Shown piece after piece: positions 1-7,519 of a stretch of 63,588 bases of DNA. How positions within the stretch are numbered: position 1 is the first letter of the stretch; every line of letters starts with the position of its first letter. Below the pieces are notes generated by a model. The model was not told where the DNA came from. It did not search any database and worked only from the letters and a program-made list of their open reading frames with translations. The position numbers were made by a program, and so were the translations under genes. Source of the DNA: an uncultured Spirochaetota bacterium (GTDB lineage Bacteria > Spirochaetota > UBA4802 > UBA5550); contig CALMRZ010000088.1 of the NCBI GenBank assembly GCA_937872225.1, positions 1-63,588 of the forward strand. The letters are read 5' to 3'.

Positions 1-2584
1 GTTCATTTTCATTTTCCTTCATGAACTTTTTAAGTCCGGTAGGGATGTTGTCGAATGATTGAAAATTTTCAAGATATATAACGTATTCTTCACTATTTGC
101 AATATGATAGCGGTCAATATCTGAATTTCGTGCTCGTATAAAGAATGAACCTTTTTTAAGTTTCCACTTTTCAATTTCATCATGTTGCCTTTTGCTATAA
201 ACATTATTTAACCCTGTTTCCATTCCTTTTCCTATGATAAGAATGTTTTCGAGTGGTTCTGATATTGAATCAATTTTTTGAATAATTTCATCTGTTGAAT
301 TATCTGCAAATGACCATATTTGTTCTTTAAAATATGATTGTGGATAAGAGAGAAGATTAAAATTATCAAAGTTATCTAAAGATAATGAATCATTTTTTGT
401 ACCTATATACTGTCGAATAATAGCGGGTGAATCATTTTTATTGGTCAGGATTGTGATGCAACTTGTAATGCCAACTCCCTCAAAAATATAATAATTCCTG
501 AAGTCGATTATTTGAGAAATAGATTTTTTCTGAGAAATGAAGCCACGTAGTTTATTTGCTTTATATGCTTCTAAAAAAGCACGTGATACAATAAACCCAA
601 TATGCTCTTTTGATATATCTATGGCCTTTTTGAAAAAATAAAATAGAATGTCAGTTTTATCATTATATATCTCTGGGTATTTTGATTTTACATATGATAG
701 TCGTGAATCTTTTGAGCCCCAAGTATCATCTATGCTATAATAGGGGGGGTTGCCGATAATGACATCAAAGCCTTTGTTGTTGTTTGCAAAAATTGAAGGG
801 AAGTTTTTTTCCCAATTGAAAGGATTGATTCTTCTTCTTTCTTCTATTTCATAATCAATCGAAAAATCACTATCCTTCAGCTTGACCTGTTCAAAATAAT
901 CCTCATCAATCAGGCTATTACCACACTTGATGTTGTTCTTTAAATCAGGGAGTATTGAAGAATGGAATAAATTTACCTCATTATAAAGTTCATCATGGTC
1001 GTCATAATCTTCAACTGCTTTCATGGATAATGAGAACCGGGTAACTTCAACAGCTTGTTCATCAATATCAACACCATATATTGAATTAGTTAATATTTCT
1101 TTTTTCTTTTTTATTGTTAAAATTATTTTATAATTAGATTTCTCTTTATTTAAAAGTTGTATAAGAAAGTCGTTCCGGTGCTTTTTGTTTATTGAATCAA
1201 AATTTTCACCTTTATCTAATAATTTCTCTACTAATTTGAAATAATATTCTATGTGCCAATTTATTAGTTTATCATACACAGCTATTAAAAAACTACCTGA
1301 ACCACATGCCGGGTCACATATTTTAATTTTGCTTACATCTTCCGGTTTAGTGCAATTCTTTAATATGATACCAACGGTATTATCGACGATATAGTCCACT
1401 ATATGCGCAGGTGTGTAATATACACCTCCAGCTTTTTTTACGTCAGGCTTGAGAACAGGACTAACTCCACGGCCTTTTTTACATATTATTTCACCAAGAA
1501 ATTTTTCATACATAGTACCTATTACATGAACAGGCATTGCATCCAATGAATATATCGAGTTCTCAGGTCTTAGGGATTGAAGAATGGTCTTTAATGTTTT
1601 GTTGCTTACTTTTACACTGTCTAATTCGATTCTTTTTTCGAAAATACTGCCGTTATATGTAGTCTGTAGATTGTTGAAAATATCCTTACATTCATCATAA
1701 AATGATATTTCATCATCTGATTTATCAATTCGTATGAGTAACTCACTCAAATAATCTTTTTCCAATTCTTTATCGGTGAGCATTTTTATAAATATTATTC
1801 GGTTTATCATTAACTGACTTGCAGCGGTTAAAACATTCTCTGTTAACGTTTTATCATTTCGATAAATATCCTGTGCAATTTCTTTTCGCCAATCACGCAG
1901 TATGGCCAGCATCTCAAAATCAGGGGCTTTTCGAGAATCTTTTAATTCTTCATCGCTAATGGAAAACTCTCTTAAACTCCCTTTGGTAACTTGTCCTTTT
2001 TCAAAAACATCCCACAATGTATTAAAGTCAGATATATAATTATGGTAGTTCCAATCAAAATCTTTTATTACTCTCTTATTGAAATGTTGAACCTCATTTG
2101 ATTTTAATGGGGCCCGGTCTCTACAATCAAAAAGACGAAATTCTTCAAAATCTGTTAATAAACTTAAATTCACACGTCTTTCAGGCTTTTCTGTTTTACA
2201 TAATGTTGAATTTGCATATAGATAACACTGCCGGATATAGGTTAGGTCTTTTGCAAGGTTGTACTTCGGATGTTTTGCTTCAATAAAGAGTACATGCCTC
2301 ATTTTATTGATGCTTTCGTCTTTAACTCTTAATAGGTAATCTGGTCTGAGTCCTATATGTTTGAGTCTATATTGAACGATAAATTCATGTTCCTTATATG
2401 GCAGGTCAACATTATGTATGTTCCAATTAAGATATAGGAATAAAGGTTTGATAAATGTATCTTCAACCTTTGCTTCATCCATTACCCCTCTGTCTACAAT
2501 TGCCGGTAAGTCTTTTTCGAATTGTTCGACCAATTTAGTGATTTCAATTTTTGACTGTTCTTTACTGTACATCTGAAAACTCAT
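1..2584 (-). CDS. Type IIG restriction-modification enzyme (Eco57I-like), C-terminus beyond window
   Basis: A single reading frame stays open from the ATG at 2584 to the left edge (861 codons visible). The upstream AGGTGGGG ribosome site supports this start. The N-terminal region has a PD-(D/E)xK-type nuclease signature: RPDYLL followed about 20 residues later by FIEAKHP. The centre has the adenine-methyltransferase motif DPACGSGSFL, preceded by GGVYYTPAHIV, and further on the catalytic NPPY. Nuclease and N6-adenine methyltransferase in one chain is the type IIG layout, so it should both cut foreign DNA and methylate its own site. The target-recognition part is only partly visible. The gene is very A+T-rich compared with sequence after 5 kb, in keeping with horizontal transfer on the element bounded by the integrase at 3528-4628. 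Confidence 0.9.
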   Translation of the reverse strand, partial: MSFQMYSKEQSKIEITKLVEQFEKDLPAIVDRGVMDEAKVEDTFIKPLFLYLNWNIHNVDLPYKEHEFIVQYRLKHIGLRPDYLLRVKDESINKMRHVLFIEAKHPKYNLAKDLTYIRQCYLYANSTLCKTEKPERRVNLSLLTDFEEFRLFDCRDRAPLKSNEVQHFNKRVIKDFDWNYHNYISDFNTLWDVFEKGQVTKGSLREFSISDEELKDSRKAPDFEMLAILRDWRKEIAQDIYRNDKTLTENVLTAASQLMINRIIFIKMLTDKELEKDYLSELLIRIDKSDDEISFYDECKDIFNNLQTTYNGSIFEKRIELDSVKVSNKTLKTILQSLRPENSIYSLDAMPVHVIGTMYEKFLGEIICKKGRGVSPVLKPDVKKAGGVYYTPAHIVDYIVDNTVGIILKNCTKPEDVSKIKICDPACGSGSFLIAVYDKLINWHIEYYFKLVEKLLDKGENFDSINKKHRNDFLIQLLNKEKSNYKIILTIKKKKEILTNSIYGVDIDEQAVEVTRFSLSMKAVEDYDDHDELYNEVNLFHSSILPDLKNNIKCGNSLIDEDYFEQVKLKDSDFSIDYEIEERRRINPFNWEKNFPSIFANNNKGFDVIIGNPPYYSIDDTWGSKDSRLSYVKSKYPEIYNDKTDILFYFFKKAIDISKEHIGFIVSRAFLEAYKANKLRGFISQKKSISQIIDFRNYYIFEGVGITSCITILTNKNDSPAIIRQYIGTKNDSLSLDNFDNFNLLSYPQSYFKEQIWSFADNSTDEIIQKIDSISEPLENILIIGKGMETGLNNVYSKRQHDEIEKWKLKKGSFFIRARNSDIDRYHIANSEEYVIYLENFQSFDNIPTGLKKFMKENENE

Positions 2585-2636
2585 AAGACCCCACCTTTGC
2601 ATGTGTATATTGAAAATGAATGATTAGAAATAAACC

Positions 2637-2891
2637 TCAATCCAACACCCACTCGTCATTTTCCAACTCTTGAATCGAGTCGTATTCTGTAATAACTTCA
2701 TTCCTTATGTTATAAACGATATAATGCTTATTTACTGAATCCTCGAATTTTATATACCCATACTTACCGCCCTTCTTTAATTGCCTGACAAAAATCCTGT
2801 CTTGACCTGGAAGGGGAAAGTTCTCTGATGCATTATTAGATACATCATGTAACAAGTCGTTGAGAGATTTTTGTGGCATATACACACTCAT
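2637..2891 (-). CDS. Small hypothetical protein upstream of the type IIG enzyme
   Basis: This 84-residue protein is not recognised. It starts MSVYMPQKSLNDLL and has a mixed charged middle with KKGGKYGYIKFED. No helix-turn-helix, zinc or membrane segment is evident. It is read in the same direction as the restriction-modification gene and ends 52 bases before it, so the two are probably co-transcribed from the promoter at 3019-3049. It could be a controller, inhibitor or accessory specificity protein. No strong ribosome site is seen, and the ATG at 2879 is an alternative start. Confidence 0.65.
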   Translation of the reverse strand: MSVYMPQKSLNDLLHDVSNNASENFPLPGQDRIFVRQLKKGGKYGYIKFEDSVNKHYIVYNIRNEVITEYDSIQELENDEWVLD

Positions 2892-3018
2892 TAAAAAAAT
2901 TTAAAAAGAGGAATTTTTTGAAAAATTTTTGAATACATATCGCAACATAAAACAACATACGGCAATATGTAGAAACATCAAGAATAATTTCACTGAGCAC
3001 ATCTGCTTTTAAAAATGT

Positions 3019-3049
3019 ATATAACTTCAGTTATGTAAAGAAATGTCAA
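3019..3049 (-). promoter_or_regulatory. Leftward promoter with overlapping inverted repeat
   Basis: On the minus strand TTGACA (3049-3044) is followed after 19 bases by TTATAT (3024-3019). A perfect inverted repeat, ATAACT-tc-AGTTAT (3021-3034), overlaps the -10 box and could be an operator. It would drive the 84-residue gene and the restriction-modification gene. The 19-base spacer is longer than ideal. Confidence 0.5.
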
Positions 3050-3060
3050 CGAATCACCAC

Positions 3061-3089
3061 TTGACGAAACATATAAAATTATATATTAT
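3061..3089 (+). promoter_or_regulatory. Rightward sigma-70-type promoter for the excisionase-like and integrase genes
   Basis: TTGACG (3061-3066), a 17-base spacer and TATTAT (3084-3089) form a near-consensus promoter. It lies back to back with the leftward promoter, only 11 bases from its -35 box, so a single regulator could control both. Confidence 0.6.
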
Positions 3090-3167
3090 TATTAGTGACG
3101 TAAAATTTAATAAAGAGCCTTAACTACTGTTCCCTCTTTGCAATGCCGCTTCAGGCGCAATACTTGA

Positions 3168-3203
3168 ACAGACCTCATAGCTCTTTTACTTACAGAGGTC
3201 TGT
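3168..3203 (+). promoter_or_regulatory. Inverted repeat that would hide the ribosome site of the excisionase-like gene
   Basis: ACAGACCTC (3168-3176) and GAGGTCTGT (3195-3203) are perfect 9-base complements separated by 18 bases. The right arm contains the GAGG ribosome-binding sequence of the ATG at 3206. As RNA this would be a translation-blocking hairpin; as DNA it could be an operator. Its presence supports the 3206 start over the in-frame ATG at 3143. Confidence 0.55.
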
Positions 3204-3205
3204 CC

Positions 3206-3439
3206 ATGAACAAAATTCGTCCCTTCAACAACAAGCAGGATAAAAATTCTTTAGACTCGAAGAAGTATGTGCGTACTAAAGAGCTATCAATTCTACTTGA
3301 TACCCCCGCCTATACAATTCGGCGTCTTGCAAGAGAGGGAATCTTGCCAGCTTACCGGATAACAGGTAAGGATTATCTCTTCGACCCTGATGAAATCTTC
3401 AGTTTCATCAGCAAAAAGAAAAAAGTTATAAAAAACTAA
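3206..3439 (+). CDS. Excisionase/MerR-like DNA-binding protein
   Basis: The 77-residue protein contains YVRTKELSILLDTPAYTIRRLAREGILPAYRI, read here as two parts: a helix-turn-helix of the excisionase/MerR type followed by a short wing (GKDYLFDPDEIFSFI). Proteins of this type bend attachment-site DNA or regulate the integrase. The gene sits 88 bases before the integrase in the same direction, which fits an Xis role. The start at 3206 is chosen because GAGG lies 7 bases upstream. An in-frame ATG at 3143 would add 21 residues and place the inverted repeat inside the coding region. Confidence 0.7.
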   Translation: MNKIRPFNNKQDKNSLDSKKYVRTKELSILLDTPAYTIRRLAREGILPAYRITGKDYLFDPDEIFSFISKKKKVIKN

Positions 3440-3460
3440 TTGAATCACCTTACTCTGGGA

Positions 3461-3487
3461 CGTATATTGTATATATTGCAATATACG
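3461..3487. promoter_or_regulatory. Inverted repeat between the excisionase-like and integrase genes
   Basis: CGTATATTG (3461-3469) and CAATATACG (3479-3487) are perfect 9-base complements separated by 9 bases of A+T-rich DNA. It lies 40 bases before the integrase start and is a candidate operator or recombinase/excisionase binding site. There is no T-run, so a terminator is unlikely. Confidence 0.45.
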
Positions 3488-3527
3488 CCATAGTCAGCCT
3501 TCACATCACAACGGAGGAAATTTAACT

Positions 3528-4628
3528 ATGGCATATAGAATTTCAAGTAACCAGAAAGGGGTTCCCAAAGGTAAAATCAGGTTCGAGTTTGATGTTTATA
3601 TCGATGATAAGCGGTATCGTCGAACCCAGACCTGTCAAAAATCTGCCGTCCAGGCTTATTACAAACGCTGGGAAAGGCGGATAAATAATGAACTTGAAGG
3701 GAACTTCACGCTCTTTGAAAAGTTGGATGAGTATTTACAATACTCACAGGAAATGAAGACCCCAGGAATGTATCGTCATGAGAAGATGATTATCGAGGAA
3801 GTGGTAAAAAGGTTCTTCAGCAAGGATATGCTCCTCAGGGACGTAAAACGAGCCCATGTGGATGATTTCATCGCCTGGCGCAGGAACCATGTGGTTTCGA
3901 CCTTCGATAACACTAAGGAGGGGGGTAGACTTTCAAATGCCACGATTAACAGGACAATGGCTGTTTTATCGTATTTTTTTAACTGGGCAATAAAGAAGGA
4001 CTACTATAAGAGCCTGAACCCCTTCTATATGACAAAGCTGCGTGAGGTTAATATCCGTGAAGTTAAGCTGTCGCCTGAGGACATTCGAGGTTTATTTCAG
4101 TTGGCCCAGCAGCAGGATATTAGGCTCTATCAGATAATGATGATAGCTTTGTTGACCGGAATGAGGCGAAACGAGATTTTTTCCTTGCTCTGGTCAGAGG
4201 TCGATTTTGCTTCCTCGCATATTCGGCTTTCCCAGTTAAAGACGAAAAGCAAAAAGGCCCGTTCCATTCCCATATCACCTATTTTGAGGGATATTCTCTT
4301 GGCGATTAAGAACAACAATCCTTCGAGTGATAAAGTGATAAGCAACTTGACTCCTGATATGCTGAGGAAGGGTTGGAACAGGCTCGTTGCGAAAGCTCCA
4401 TTCGGGAAGCTGGATGACGGTACACGACTCAGGTTTCATGACTTGCGCCATCTTTTTGCTCAGAACCTTCTGAATCAAGGCGTGGGTCTTGAAGACATAC
4501 AATCTATCCTCGGCCATGAATCATTCGAGACGACTCAGAAACGATACGCCATGTTTAGCCGTCCCGACTTGCAGGAAAAGGTATCGAGGATTGATAACAT
4601 ATTGAGTCCACAGAGAAAATTGGGATGA
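3528..4628 (+). CDS. Tyrosine recombinase (integrase)
   Basis: The 366-residue protein has the layout of phage/ICE integrases. An N-terminal arm-binding part is followed by a core-binding helical domain (about 60-170) and a catalytic domain. Catalytic residues visible are Arg213 or Arg214 in TGMRRNEIF, His304 and Arg307 in FHDLRHLF, His331 in LGHESFETTQ, and the nucleophile Tyr340 in QKRYAMF. All are in the expected order, so the enzyme is probably active. The start has a GGAGG ribosome site at 3512-3516. It ends about 140 bases from a broken tRNA-Arg, the expected target class. It would integrate and excise the element carrying the type IIG enzyme. Confidence 0.95.
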   Translation: MAYRISSNQKGVPKGKIRFEFDVYIDDKRYRRTQTCQKSAVQAYYKRWERRINNELEGNFTLFEKLDEYLQYSQEMKTPGMYRHEKMIIEEVVKRFFSKDMLLRDVKRAHVDDFIAWRRNHVVSTFDNTKEGGRLSNATINRTMAVLSYFFNWAIKKDYYKSLNPFYMTKLREVNIREVKLSPEDIRGLFQLAQQQDIRLYQIMMIALLTGMRRNEIFSLLWSEVDFASSHIRLSQLKTKSKKARSIPISPILRDILLAIKNNNPSSDKVISNLTPDMLRKGWNRLVAKAPFGKLDDGTRLRFHDLRHLFAQNLLNQGVGLEDIQSILGHESFETTQKRYAMFSRPDLQEKVSRIDNILSPQRKLG

Positions 4629-4649
4629 GTCGCTATATGTATTTTTTTG

Positions 4650-4667
4650 TGGTCAAAATATGGTCAA
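4650..4667. repeat. Direct repeats, candidate integrase arm sites
   Basis: TGGTCAA occurs at 4650-4656 and again at 4661-4667, 11 bases apart, just after the integrase stop. Short direct repeats at helical spacing beside an attachment site are typical of arm-type integrase or excisionase sites. Only two copies are seen. Confidence 0.35.
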
Positions 4668-4700
4668 GTCGCTTAGGTTCGACAATGCGGGAAGTCTTCG

Positions 4701-4735
4701 AAAAAATTAGAACCCCTGAATATTTCAGGGGTTCT
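4701..4735 (-). terminator. Rho-independent terminator facing leftward
   Basis: A perfect 12-base stem (AGAACCCCTGAA / TTCAGGGGTTCT) with a 3-base loop lies at 4709-4735. On the minus strand it is followed by a T-run (complement of 4701-4706). It would stop transcription entering from the tRNA-Arg side, insulating the element. Confidence 0.75.
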
Positions 4736-4760
4736 GTGGGTGTCAGAGATGATTTATTTT

Positions 4761-4773
4761 TCTGACCGTCAGA
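4761..4773. other. Candidate attachment-site core repeat
   Basis: TCTGAC-C-GTCAGA is a perfect interrupted palindrome exactly where similarity to tRNA-Arg stops. A third copy, GTCAGA, lies at 4742-4747. Short inverted core sites flanking a crossover in an anticodon arm are typical for tyrosine recombinases. Confidence 0.4.
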
Positions 4774-4812
4774 TTCGTAGTCCGGCGCTCTATCCAACTG
4801 AGCTACGGACGC
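4768..4812 (-). pseudogene. 5' half of a tRNA-Arg(ACG) gene, broken at the anticodon arm
   Basis: Read on the minus strand from 4812 there is an acceptor strand GCGTCCG, a D-arm GCTCAGTTGGATAGAGC and an anticodon loop CTACGAA (anticodon ACG), all typical of bacterial tRNA-Arg. After the anticodon stem the sequence stops resembling a tRNA. No T-arm (GGTTCRANTCC) and no acceptor complement CGGACGC follows within 80 bases. The break lies next to the integrase gene and a short palindrome, so this is probably the host-side attachment remnant. A complete tRNA-Arg should exist at the other end of the element or elsewhere. Confidence 0.75.
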
Positions 4813-4884
4813 GTGGTTAAACTATATGCAGTATACTTTTCCCCGCCGCATCCGGCAACAAGAAAAATATATCAGCAGGATTAA

Positions 4885-5262
4885 TCAGACATTAATTTTT
4901 TTCGCGTATTGAATGATGAACGGAAAATCGTATTTTTCCAAGCCCATTACTTTCATAAATCCCAGGGCGCATAAGGCGAAATAGGCCCCGTGGGACAGGT
5001 AGATCAGGATCACTATGATCAGCTTGAGAACACGGAACGAGATAGGCACGAATACGGTTGAAAAGGTCAGCAGTATCGGCAGCGCGGTGAAGAACAGGGC
5101 CATGATGAATGCTTGCTTCCCGTGGTGCATGGCGAAGGCGTCGCCCCTCCTGAATGCAAAGGGATAGATCCACCCGATAAAGGGAAAATAGGTGAACCAG
5201 ATCAGGGGCACGTCGAAATCGATGTTGAACCGCTTGATTTGTATACTGAACTTTTCTGCCAT
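4885..5262 (-). CDS. Small integral membrane protein (DUF4870-like)
   Basis: The 125-residue protein has three likely membrane segments: around 20-37 (LIWFTYFPFIGWIYPFAF), 50-70 (AFIMALFFTALPILLTF) and 78-105. Between the first and second is RRGDAFAMHHGKQAF, which resembles the conserved loop seen in DUF4870-type proteins. Function is unknown. The start lies 16 bases downstream of the tRNA-Ser(GCU) 3' end, so it may be read through from the tRNA promoter. It is the first typical chromosomal gene outside the element. Confidence 0.7.
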   Translation of the reverse strand: MAEKFSIQIKRFNIDFDVPLIWFTYFPFIGWIYPFAFRRGDAFAMHHGKQAFIMALFFTALPILLTFSTVFVPISFRVLKLIIVILIYLSHGAYFALCALGFMKVMGLEKYDFPFIIQYAKKINV

Positions 5263-5278
5263 AGCTCGTCATCTCATG

Positions 5279-5365
5279 CGGAGAAGGAGGGATTCGAACC
5301 CTCGGTACCGTTACCAGTACAACGGTTTAGCAAACCGTCCCCTTCGGCCTCTCGGGCACCTCTCC
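5279..5365 (-). tRNA. tRNA-Ser(GCU)
   Basis: The minus strand shows a complete class II tRNA of 87 bases: acceptor GGAGAGG pairing with CCTTCTCC, a D-arm, anticodon loop TTGCTAA (anticodon GCU), a long variable arm and the T-arm GGGTTCGAATCCC. The CCA end is not encoded. It is followed closely by the membrane-protein gene at 5262. Confidence 0.95.
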
Positions 5366-5401
5366 ATTGATAAGGGCACAACCTGTTGTGCCCTTATCAA
5401 T
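5366..5401. repeat. Perfect 17-base hairpin between two tRNA-Ser genes
   Basis: ATTGATAAGGGCACAAC (5366-5382) is followed after CT by its exact complement (5385-5401). The hairpin abuts the mature 5' end of tRNA-Ser(GCU) with no spacer. It lacks a T-run. It could be an RNase III-type processing signal for the dicistronic tRNA transcript or a palindromic insertion. Confidence 0.7.
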
Positions 5402-5409
5402 GCCAGGTT

Positions 5410-5494
5410 CGGAGAGTGAGGGATTCGAACCCCCGGTACCTTGCGGTACAACGGTTTTCAAGACCGCCTCCATCGGCCACTCGGACAACTCTCC
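5410..5494 (-). tRNA. tRNA-Ser(UGA)
   Basis: The minus strand shows an 85-base class II tRNA: acceptor GGAGAGT pairing with ACTCTCC, anticodon loop CTTGAAA (anticodon UGA), a long variable arm and the T-arm GGGTTCGAATCCC. CCA is not encoded. It is the first gene of the tRNA pair and sits directly behind the promoter at 5502-5529. Confidence 0.95.
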
Positions 5495-5501
5495 GGGAGC
5501 A

Positions 5502-5529
5502 AAATTATTAAAACACGGATGATTGTCAA
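5502..5529 (-). promoter_or_regulatory. Promoter of the tRNA-Ser pair
   Basis: On the minus strand TTGACA (5529-5524), a 16-base spacer and TAATTT (5507-5502) end 7 bases before the tRNA-Ser(UGA) gene, which is the distance expected for a start right at the tRNA. Confidence 0.6.
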
Positions 5530-5603
5530 ATAAAAAAGATGGAATCGATGCCTGTTGCAATTAGTGAAGGTGAAAATTTAACAAAAAAGCGCGCGCCGAA
5601 GGG

Positions 5604-6272
5604 TCAAATATCGACATTGAGGCCGAATTTAAGGGATATTTCCCCTGCTACCGGAAGGGGTTTGTACCCGGAGCCGTATATGCTGATCCTCTGCCTGGTG
5701 AGCATTACGTCCAGGGCGAGGCACGGCTCAATAAAGAGGTTGTGATAGAATTTCCAGATATATCCCCCCTCAAGGGTTAGAAAGGGAGTGATGGAGTTCC
5801 CCTTTTTATTGAAAAATTTATGGCTGACCATGTTGTTCCAGACGCCTATGCCGGCGCCGATGGTGAAGCCGTCAAAATTTTTTCCGAAACAGTATTCGAC
5901 GGCAAGGGAAAATGCGTTGGCGTCGTTCTTGTAAAAATACCTGGTGCCGACCAGTGAATTCGGTATGCGCATGTGGACTATGTTGAGCCGTATCTTGAAC
6001 CGGTCAATGCCGAACCACGGCTGTATGGACAGCCCGAATTCGGTGTCAACCAGACTCACAATCGTGGGGAAGAAATCCAGGTTGACGCCGAGGCCCAGGC
6101 GGTGCTGCGCCGGCTGCGACGCTGAATCGGGGGGTCTGTCGTCCACTATCTCGAAGGGGATTTTTTTACCGGCCGTGTCCTGTCCCAGAACAGGTGCACC
6201 GCCGGCTGCGATCAGTGCCGCCGAAACGGCGGACAGGCACATGAAAAGTTTTATTTTTTCGGTAAATGACAT
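5604..6272 (-). CDS. Exported outer-membrane beta-barrel-like protein
   Basis: From the ATG at 6272 the protein is 222 residues, with a clear signal peptide (MSFTEKIKLFMCLSAVSAAL..., cleavage near VLGQ). The mature part consists of alternating hydrophobic/polar strands (GLGVNLDFFPTIVSL, LSIQPWFGIDRFKIRLNIV, FTIGAGIGVWNN, ITPFLTLEGGYIWKF) and ends in a strand (EISLKFGLNVDI), as in small outer-membrane barrels. The function is not known. An in-frame TTG at 6332 would spoil the signal peptide and is rejected as the start. It follows tcdA on the same strand after 130 bases. Confidence 0.7.
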   Translation of the reverse strand: MSFTEKIKLFMCLSAVSAALIAAGGAPVLGQDTAGKKIPFEIVDDRPPDSASQPAQHRLGLGVNLDFFPTIVSLVDTEFGLSIQPWFGIDRFKIRLNIVHMRIPNSLVGTRYFYKNDANAFSLAVEYCFGKNFDGFTIGAGIGVWNNMVSHKFFNKKGNSITPFLTLEGGYIWKFYHNLFIEPCLALDVMLTRQRISIYGSGYKPLPVAGEISLKFGLNVDI

Positions 6273-6405
6273 CGTTTTCACTCTTGAAACCAGTGCGGCC
6301 AGACCGGCAACGGCAGCGTCGTTGAACCGCAACAGTATAAAGCAGATCGGATTTTTTTCAACTCATTTATTGTTTTGGGAGCAGGATGAGTGATTGACGG
6401 GACTG

Positions 6406-7218
6406 TTATCCGGCTTCGACCAGTGCTTTGATGTCGTTTATGACAAGGCCCGCCAGCATGAAACCGAAAATGCCGGTAATGTGGACCAGGGCGCCGTTGA
6501 TCTGTTTTTTCATGCCGCACCAGTCAACCGGCGCTTCGTCATGGTCGGCGCAGAATTTTTCGCGGTCTTTCGCGCAGGGACAGTCGCCGGAGCCGCACAC
6601 TGTTTCGGCGGCCGGGTCCACCGGCAACTCCTCGCTGTACACGCACAGGATATCGGTGGAGATGTTGTTTTTTCTGAGCCTCCTGCGCACGTTGCGCGCG
6701 AGGGGGCAGATTTTCGTGTTGGACAGCAGGTCGACCCTGATCTTTGAAGGATCGGTCTTGGCGCCGGCGCCCATTGAGGAAAATATCTTCACTCCGGACG
6801 AGACGCACTGCTCCAGCAGCAGGACCTTGTTTTTGAGGGAATCAATGGCGTCGATGACATAATCGTATGATGAAAGGTTAAAGTTCCGGTAACTGGTTTC
6901 ATCATAGGCCGCGTGGAGGGCGGTGATGGAGGCCTGCGGATTTATTTCCAGGAGGCGTTTTTTCAACTCTTCCACCTTTGATTGCCCGACATTGCGCGCC
7001 AGGGCCTGTATCTGGCGGTTGATGTTGGTGGGGCACACGATGTCCGAATCGACCATGGTGAGGTTTGTCAGGCCGGACCGGACCAGGCTTTCGGCGCACC
7101 AGCTGCCGACGCCGCCGACGCCGAAAATTATCACCGATACCCTGCCGAGCCGCTCCAGGGCTTTCCCGCCGATAACCATCAGGGTGCGGTGGGTCATGTT
7201 ATCGTAAAAACTGTTCAT
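6406..7218 (-). CDS. tcdA: tRNA threonylcarbamoyladenosine dehydratase (TcdA/CsdL)
   Basis: This 270-residue ThiF/E1-like protein activates the threonylcarbamoyl group of t6A37 with ATP to give the cyclic ct6A form in tRNAs reading ANN codons. The nucleotide-binding loop is GVGGVGSWCAESL (about 34-46), followed by the acidic strand end VDSDIVCPTNINRQ, which matches the family's conserved N-x-N-R-Q. The C-terminal part carries Cys pairs (GSGDCPCA) and a terminal hydrophobic segment (GIFGFMLAGLVINDI) as in family members. It reads away from the secreted-protein gene at 7520 across an intergenic region that contains the long hairpin at 7316-7425. Confidence 0.9.
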   Translation of the reverse strand: MNSFYDNMTHRTLMVIGGKALERLGRVSVIIFGVGGVGSWCAESLVRSGLTNLTMVDSDIVCPTNINRQIQALARNVGQSKVEELKKRLLEINPQASITALHAAYDETSYRNFNLSSYDYVIDAIDSLKNKVLLLEQCVSSGVKIFSSMGAGAKTDPSKIRVDLLSNTKICPLARNVRRRLRKNNISTDILCVYSEELPVDPAAETVCGSGDCPCAKDREKFCADHDEAPVDWCGMKKQINGALVHITGIFGFMLAGLVINDIKALVEAG

Positions 7219-7315
7219 AGTGATTGGCTGCCGTTGGTATTACACAACGCTGCGGGAGGAGATATTGTCAATGATTATTATGGGATATGTTCTTCAACTA
7301 TAGTTATAGGCGATT

Positions 7316-7425
7316 AAAAAGCCGGGAGCTGTTCCACTCGTCCGCCTCGTATAACATCCGTGTGGACTCGGCGGAATCGGCGGCATCCATGTCGCCTACT
7401 CGCTGGAACAACTCCCGGCTTTTTT
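7316..7425. repeat. 110-base element with 21-base near-perfect inverted terminal repeats
   Basis: The left arm (7316-7336, AAAAAGCCGGGAG...) and right arm (7404-7424, ...CTCCCGGCTTTTT) match at 20 of 21 positions in inverted orientation. They enclose 67 bases rich in CGGCGG/CCGCC. Both strands end in a T-run, so each strand resembles a hairpin terminator. It lies between the divergent tcdA and 7520 genes, where no terminator is expected. A miniature mobile element, a small RNA or a transcript insulator are all possible. Confidence 0.6.
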
Positions 7426-7519
7426 AAATTGATTAAATTGTGAACAAAGAGTTGGCATGGGATTGGGCATGAAGAATTATAATTGACTTTCCGGCGGGTT
7501 CCATGGTTGATTCTGTTCC

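Noticed and set aside
3143-3205. Earlier start of the excisionase-like gene
   Set aside because: It would translate through the inverted repeat and has no better ribosome site than 3206.
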